The position numbers and the translations under genes were made by a program. The notes under the pieces are model-generated. The model was not told where the DNA came from, ran no database searches, and saw only the letters and a list, made by a program, of their open reading frames with translations. Source: a virus. Taken from it: a stretch of DNA of 25,185 nucleotides. Positions 21,801 through 25,185 of the stretch are shown piece after piece (the first letter of the stretch is position 1; the number at the start of each line of letters is the position of its first letter). The stretch is from positions 1 to 25,185 of the IMG/VR virus record IMGVR_UViG_3300013137_000093. The stretch is one strand, 5' to 3'.

Positions 21801-21857
21801 ATGAGTATAACCTCTGCGATGTGGCAACATCCAGAGGCGCGGCTCATTCCTGGATAG
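21801..21857 (+). CDS. Possible leader peptide (18 residues) covering a hairpin
   Basis: ATG to TAG gives MSITSAMWQHPEARLIPG. It lacks a real Shine-Dalgarno but fits the leaderless promoter. Its TAG overlaps the Shine-Dalgarno (GGAGG, 21857-21861) of the next gene, and a hairpin of 11 bp with GGCA loop lies within it. Real translation is not shown. It would be a leader for the downstream gene. Confidence 0.3.
   Translation: MSITSAMWQHPEARLIPG
21811..21837 (+). promoter_or_regulatory. Hairpin in the leader
   Basis: CCTCTG / CAGAGG plus GATGT / ACATC with one bulged C and a GGCA tetraloop, 11 pairs. A second short stem, ATTCC/GGAAT (21846-21850 / 21860-21864), covers the Shine-Dalgarno at 21857-21861. 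Confidence 0.5.
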
Positions 21858-21871
21858 GAGGAATAAGCAAT

Positions 21872-22021
21872 ATGGTAAACGATAGAAAGGTAAATAAATA
21901 TATCGAAGTTGAGAGATTCCAGAGACTAAAGAGCGACCTCAATATCGCTGATGACCGTGCGAGGCATGATATCGCTGGCATTGTGCTGCAGAACACTGAG
22001 GAAATGGATATCGGGGTGTGA
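21872..22021 (+). CDS. Unknown small protein downstream of structured leader
   Basis: 49 residues from ATG 21872 with GGAGG 10 bases before it. The product is charged and probably helical (VNDRKVNKYIEVERFQRLKSDLNIADDRARHDIAGIV). Not recognised. Its position in a late region between portal and protease, and the structured leader before it, suggest translational control. Stop is two bases before the next ATG. Confidence 0.5.
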   Translation: MVNDRKVNKYIEVERFQRLKSDLNIADDRARHDIAGIVLQNTEEMDIGV

Positions 22022-22023
22022 CT

Positions 22024-22146
22024 ATGTTTCAATGCAATGACTGCCTGGCTGCTTTCTGGACAGAAGAAGGAATCGGGGCACATCCTTGTGTATGCGCGGA
22101 TTGCCCCGAAAGACAGACCGATGAATGGCGGAGGGAGCACCAATGA
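22024..22146 (+). CDS. Mini zinc-finger-like protein
   Basis: 40 residues. CNDC at 4-7, HPCVCADC at 20-27, then WRREHQ. Six cysteines and histidines in this spacing indicate a metal-binding knuckle. ATG 22024 lies two bases after the previous stop. Its stop overlaps the next start. Function unknown. Confidence 0.5.
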   Translation: MFQCNDCLAAFWTEEGIGAHPCVCADCPERQTDEWRREHQ

Positions 22147-22289
22147 GACAACTTTCTTTTTCTCAGCGAATGCGCGCCGGCTGGAGCAAGGAACAGCTTA
22201 TGAAATATTACGTGATCTCCGAACAGCAGTATGAGCGGGTGCAAGTATGTTTGAATAGACTCCAGGGTCGTGAGGCGAGAGGATTATGA
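22143..22289 (+). CDS. Unknown small protein
   Basis: 48 residues from ATG 22143 (overlaps the previous stop; GGAGG 22130-22134 upstream). Basic and helical (QLSFSQRMRAGWSKEQLMKYYVISEQQYERV). Not recognised. Stop overlaps the next ATG. Confidence 0.45.
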   Translation: MRQLSFSQRMRAGWSKEQLMKYYVISEQQYERVQVCLNRLQGREARGL

Positions 22290-22426
22290 AATCTAAGAAA
22301 TTCACTCTTGAGGGATATGACTACAAAGAGAAAGTAGTTGCACCCTTTTCAGGCACTTCAGCGAAAGTTTACCTCCCTAAATCCTGGGAAGGCAAACGAA
22401 TAGCCATAATTCTGTTAGAAGAATGA
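22286..22426 (+). CDS. DUF2080-type small protein
   Basis: 46 residues. KKFTLEGYDYKEKVVAPFSGTSAKVYLPKSWEGKRIAIILL matches the archaeal DUF2080 family by recognition: the 'V.P...SAKVYLPK.W.GK' core is an AbrB-related fold often noted next to transposase genes. No transposase is present here, so it may be a stand-alone DNA-binding protein. Starts in ATGA overlap with the previous gene. It ends just before a T-rich terminator. Confidence 0.65.
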   Translation: MKSKKFTLEGYDYKEKVVAPFSGTSAKVYLPKSWEGKRIAIILLEE

Positions 22427-22449
22427 CCTTCTTAGCGCGAAATAACAAC

Positions 22450-22467
22450 TTTTTTTTTCTATTTTTT
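22450..22467 (+). terminator. T-rich terminator
   Basis: Nine T (22450-22458) and six T (22462-22467) occur in the gap between the last mini-gene and the protease promoter, typical of archaeal termination before the next unit. Confidence 0.5.
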
Positions 22468-22480
22468 GATATCTTTATAA
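22467..22480 (+). promoter_or_regulatory. Late promoter of the protease-capsid operon
   Basis: The same TGATATCTTTATAA as before the portal gene; TTTATAA starts 34 bases before the ATG at 22508, so the mRNA leader is at most a few bases. There is no Shine-Dalgarno. Confidence 0.65.
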
Positions 22481-22507
22481 GTTTACACTAAAATATTAAT
22501 ATAGTGT

Positions 22508-23836
22508 ATGCCGTTTGCAGGATTCGAGAATTTTAACGCATGTCTCACAGACGAAGATATGAAAAAGCGTTATCCGGACGAAGAGACACGCAAGAAAGTA
22601 TGCGGTGCATTGCAGGCAAAAACTGAAAAAGAACATTCTGAAATTCTGCAAATGAGAGAACTCAGGGCAAAAATATTTTCCGGGAAATACTCAGAACTGG
22701 ACGGCGGACTTCTTATCAAAGATGTTAAGTTGCTGGCGACCGGGACGTGGATAGATTCACATATCGGTACACCTCTTTTTTATCCTGAAAAAATCCTTGA
22801 AAAATATGCTGGTAACTGGATTGATAATTCGCTCTGGAGCAGGCATTCAGGAGGTATGCCTCGTAGTATCACGGATAAAATCGGAGAAATTCGCGATCCT
22901 CGATATAATGACCGCGCAGTAATCGGCGACCTCTGGCTGCACCAGAAAACGCAGACAAGCAGAGATACGGCAGAACTCATCAAAAGCGGTCTTGTTGATT
23001 ATGTCAGTGTGGAGCACGGAGGTAAAGAGAGATGGAATGCGCAGGAAAAAAGGTATGATGCGGAGGAGATCGTATTCGGCGGTGTGGCTGTTGTGAACAG
23101 AGGGGCGTGCAAGGTTTGTACCATTCATAATGAAGAGAAGGAGATTGAGAATTTGAATGAACTGGAAGCGTTAGATATCGAGATGCGTGTACTTGCTGCC
23201 GGCTGCAGAGATCCAGACCTTCCGGCTTCAGCATATGCATGGGTCGAAGATCCTGAGAAAAAGACTACGTGGCATATGCCTTACAAAGGCATGGACGGAC
23301 AGATAAAATGCCAATGTGTGAGAGCAGCGATAGCAGCGATCGGAGGGGCGAGGACAGGAGAACCCATGTCTGGAGTTCCTGATAGCGCAAAAGCGAAATT
23401 GCGAACTGCTGCAAAAAGCTGTGAGATAGAAACCGAATTTGAATCGGTATTACATTCATTGTTTTCGGAGGAAAACATGACATCGAAGGATACTGAAACT
23501 AAAGGCAAAGAACTTGAAAATGGTTCAGATATAACAGCTCTTGAAGTCCAGCTGAAAGAGGCAGAACTGGCGAAAGCCAAGAAGGCCCTCTCAGAACTTG
23601 AGATGGCAAGAGGAAAGATAACTGAACTGGAACAGATCATTAAGGAACAGGACAAGAAACTTGCATCGATTGAGCATGATACCAGGGTAAAAGAACTACA
23701 GGCAAAGATCGCAGAGCTCTCAAAAGAACCTGTATATCATACGAAGATGGCGGCAGGTTCAGACATAACTGTGAGAGAACTCGAACTTGACAACGAGGAA
23801 TTCCCTGCATACACAGCCAGGGATTTTGGAGAGTGA
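22508..23836 (+). CDS. Prohead protease fused to scaffold
   Basis: 442 residues. Opening FENFNACLTDEDMKKRYPDEETRKKVCGALQAK is a small motif seen at the start of archaeal/bacterial virus head proteins. Residues about 65-205 form the HK97-type serine protease: H113 in WSRHSGG and S167 in DYVSVEHGG are the likely catalytic residues. Residues about 228-320 (LPASAYAWVEDPEKKTTWHMPYKG ... AKLRTAAKSCEIE) are an inserted domain. Residues about 340-410 form a coiled coil (LKEAELAKAKKALSELEMARGK), the scaffold that shapes the procapsid. The ATG has no Shine-Dalgarno. Followed closely by decoration and capsid genes. Confidence 0.75.
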   Translation: MPFAGFENFNACLTDEDMKKRYPDEETRKKVCGALQAKTEKEHSEILQMRELRAKIFSGKYSELDGGLLIKDVKLLATGTWIDSHIGTPLFYPEKILEKYAGNWIDNSLWSRHSGGMPRSITDKIGEIRDPRYNDRAVIGDLWLHQKTQTSRDTAELIKSGLVDYVSVEHGGKERWNAQEKRYDAEEIVFGGVAVVNRGACKVCTIHNEEKEIENLNELEALDIEMRVLAAGCRDPDLPASAYAWVEDPEKKTTWHMPYKGMDGQIKCQCVRAAIAAIGGARTGEPMSGVPDSAKAKLRTAAKSCEIETEFESVLHSLFSEENMTSKDTETKGKELENGSDITALEVQLKEAELAKAKKALSELEMARGKITELEQIIKEQDKKLASIEHDTRVKELQAKIAELSKEPVYHTKMAAGSDITVRELELDNEEFPAYTARDFGE

Positions 23837-23842
23837 TAAAAG

Positions 23843-24304
23843 ATGGCGGATATCGCAGCATTTCCTACTGTGAGAGAGGTTCTCATATCAGGGAATAATA
23901 TCAATACCTATATCGCCGGCGCAGATATAAAAGCCGGTCAGGTAGTAGGATTTCACGGGACCGGTGTTTCCATGACCGTCCATCCTTTCGTTACAGGTAC
24001 TCATGTCGCTGTTGTGGGCGTGGCATTGTATGGAGTATCAAGCGGCGGGATAGTAGCAGTTGCAGGACCTGGATGCATAGTGAATGTAGTAAACGGGATC
24101 CAGGCAACTGACATTGATGCCGGGCACTACGTTGAAGCATACGGCACAACTTCGCCAGGGACTGTGCAAGAACTGGTTGTGACTGGCGGCGTAGCGGTGA
24201 ACAGTAAAGTTGTCGGATTGATGCTTGAAGATAATACAGCTACAGTAGCAGGTACATCTTCCAAATGTCTGATCACACTTGGAGTAGTAACACCAGGAGC
24301 CTAA
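23843..24304 (+). CDS. Capsid decoration (DUF2190-like) protein
   Basis: 153 residues, beta-rich, glycine-rich (AGADIKAGQVVGFHG, VVGVALYGVSSGGIVAVAGPG). Length and place directly before the capsid gene match DUF2190-type cement proteins that bind the HK97-type shell. ATG 23843 lies six bases after the protease stop. Confidence 0.6.
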   Translation: MADIAAFPTVREVLISGNNINTYIAGADIKAGQVVGFHGTGVSMTVHPFVTGTHVAVVGVALYGVSSGGIVAVAGPGCIVNVVNGIQATDIDAGHYVEAYGTTSPGTVQELVVTGGVAVNSKVVGLMLEDNTATVAGTSSKCLITLGVVTPGA

Positions 24305-24307
24305 ACC

Positions 24308-25185
24308 ATGTCAGAGAAAACAATTTTCATTGAACCGATGATGAATAGACCGATCGATGCTCGCAAAGACCAGCACGCAAGATTGCTTGCCAGTGTACTG
24401 GAAATTGCGCGGCTGGATAATATTGGGGACAGGATAGGAAACCAGCAGAGACGTAAACTCGTCATGGCACTCCCTCAGAAGATGGGCGCTTTTAAGATAG
24501 ACGATTTCATGCAGGACGACCCGACAGCGAGGAGATACTCGGCAAGAGAACTGCTTCTCACTGAAGCAATCGAATCCACGAGTATCATCCAGGAGGAAGT
24601 ATTGAGGACTGTCATTGCAGGCGCGGAGAAATTCAAAGTGATCCGTGATGCCGGCGTGGCATGGTACAATACGAAATCTAACGCTCTGCGTGTCCCTCTC
24701 GGTGAAGCGCAGCGCAATGCCGATGTGGTGGCAGAAGGTGCAGAGATAACGGACAGAACGCAGGATTACAGCAAACGGGATTTCACGATTGAGAAATACG
24801 GTGTCAAACCGCGCATCTCTTTCGAGATGATCGAGGATGGACTTGTCGATGTCGTGGCTGAAGAGGTTTTCTATGCCGGTGCAGCAGTCGAGAACAAACT
24901 CAACTACGATGCACTCACGGCACTTGCCACGAATGCAGGCAACACCACGAAAGCTGGACAGGTTGGTTCAGGCACGGCAGGAACGGGTTTATCCATTCTG
25001 AAATACGCTAAGAAGATGCTCAAACAGGATGGGTTCTTTGCAGATACCGTTATCATGAACTCTGATTTTGAAGCTGATCTGCTTGCGAACACTATCCTGA
25101 GCACTCCGTATTTCGCAGGCGGACCTGGAGCAGGATATGCCGTGCAGGGCGTCCTTCCGACACCACTTCTCGGCATGAAATGGTT
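24308..25185 (+). CDS. Major capsid protein (HK97 type), truncated at window end
   Basis: ATG 24308 is followed by 292 full codons with no stop before the window ends. ALRVPLGEAQRNADVVAEGAEI, the DFTIEKYGVKPRISFEMIEDG E-loop/backbone region, and VIMNSDFEADLLANTILSTPYF with GVLPTPLLGMKW near the end are characteristic of HK97-fold subunits. Some 30-60 residues are missing. It follows the decoration gene by three bases. Confidence 0.85.
   Translation, partial: MSEKTIFIEPMMNRPIDARKDQHARLLASVLEIARLDNIGDRIGNQQRRKLVMALPQKMGAFKIDDFMQDDPTARRYSARELLLTEAIESTSIIQEEVLRTVIAGAEKFKVIRDAGVAWYNTKSNALRVPLGEAQRNADVVAEGAEITDRTQDYSKRDFTIEKYGVKPRISFEMIEDGLVDVVAEEVFYAGAAVENKLNYDALTALATNAGNTTKAGQVGSGTAGTGLSILKYAKKMLKQDGFFADTVIMNSDFEADLLANTILSTPYFAGGPGAGYAVQGVLPTPLLGMKW

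Noticed and set aside
1-25185. CRISPR arrays
   Set aside because: No regularly spaced repeats found.

Overview
The window looks like most of the genome of a tailed virus (siphovirus-like: HK97-type capsid, tail tube, no sheath gene seen) that infects an archaeon. Archaeal signs are AT-rich TATA boxes about 30 bases before start codons (leaderless or nearly leaderless mRNAs), oligo-T termination tracts, a tRNA-Ala with no encoded CCA, a DUF2080-type and an AbrB-type small protein, and frequent ATGA or TAATG gene overlaps. A euryarchaeal host (Methanosarcinales, Methanoperedens or ANME-like) is my inference from these features; it is not proven by the sequence.

Layout. 1-9080, plus strand: the end of a small membrane protein, a head-tail adaptor, the major tail tube protein, a 904-residue internal or tape-measure-position protein, a tail hub-like protein, tail fibre proteins, and two small proteins. 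9088-9754, minus strand: an inverted cassette with a small unknown gene and a methyltransferase-like gene broken by an in-frame TGA. 9755-9976: a hairpin resembling an IS200/IS605 end, then a promoter. 9977-17539, plus strand: a very tight early-type operon, starting with an AbrB-like protein and a string of mini-genes of 38-79 residues, then a tRNA-Ala and a strongly structured stretch, a Bet/RecT annealing protein with an unusual N-terminus, a ParB-like protein, a RusA resolvase and a winged-helix protein. 17540-17745: a palindrome-rich intergenic region, candidate origin, centromere or operator. 17746-18559: a ribbon-helix-helix protein and two tandem winged-helix proteins. 18595-25185: terminase small and large subunits, portal, mini-genes, prohead protease/scaffold fusion, decoration protein and the major capsid protein, which runs off the right edge.

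How it fits together. Packaging and capsid genes are at the right end and the connector and tail genes at the left end, so the order is that of a normal head-to-tail late operon opened between capsid and adaptor. A circular or circularly permuted genome slightly longer than the window would explain this. The middle operon supplies recombination-based DNA metabolism (annealing protein plus Holliday junction resolvase) and segregation or regulation functions. Late promoters share a 14-base TATA-containing motif. I found no integrase, polymerase, primase, lysis gene or CRISPR array.

The least explained parts are the tRNA plus interleaved stem-loops at 11328-11700, the palindromic region at 17540-17745, the TAG that separates two in-frame tail fibre ORFs at 8001-8003, and the two-hairpin leader at 21801-21871.
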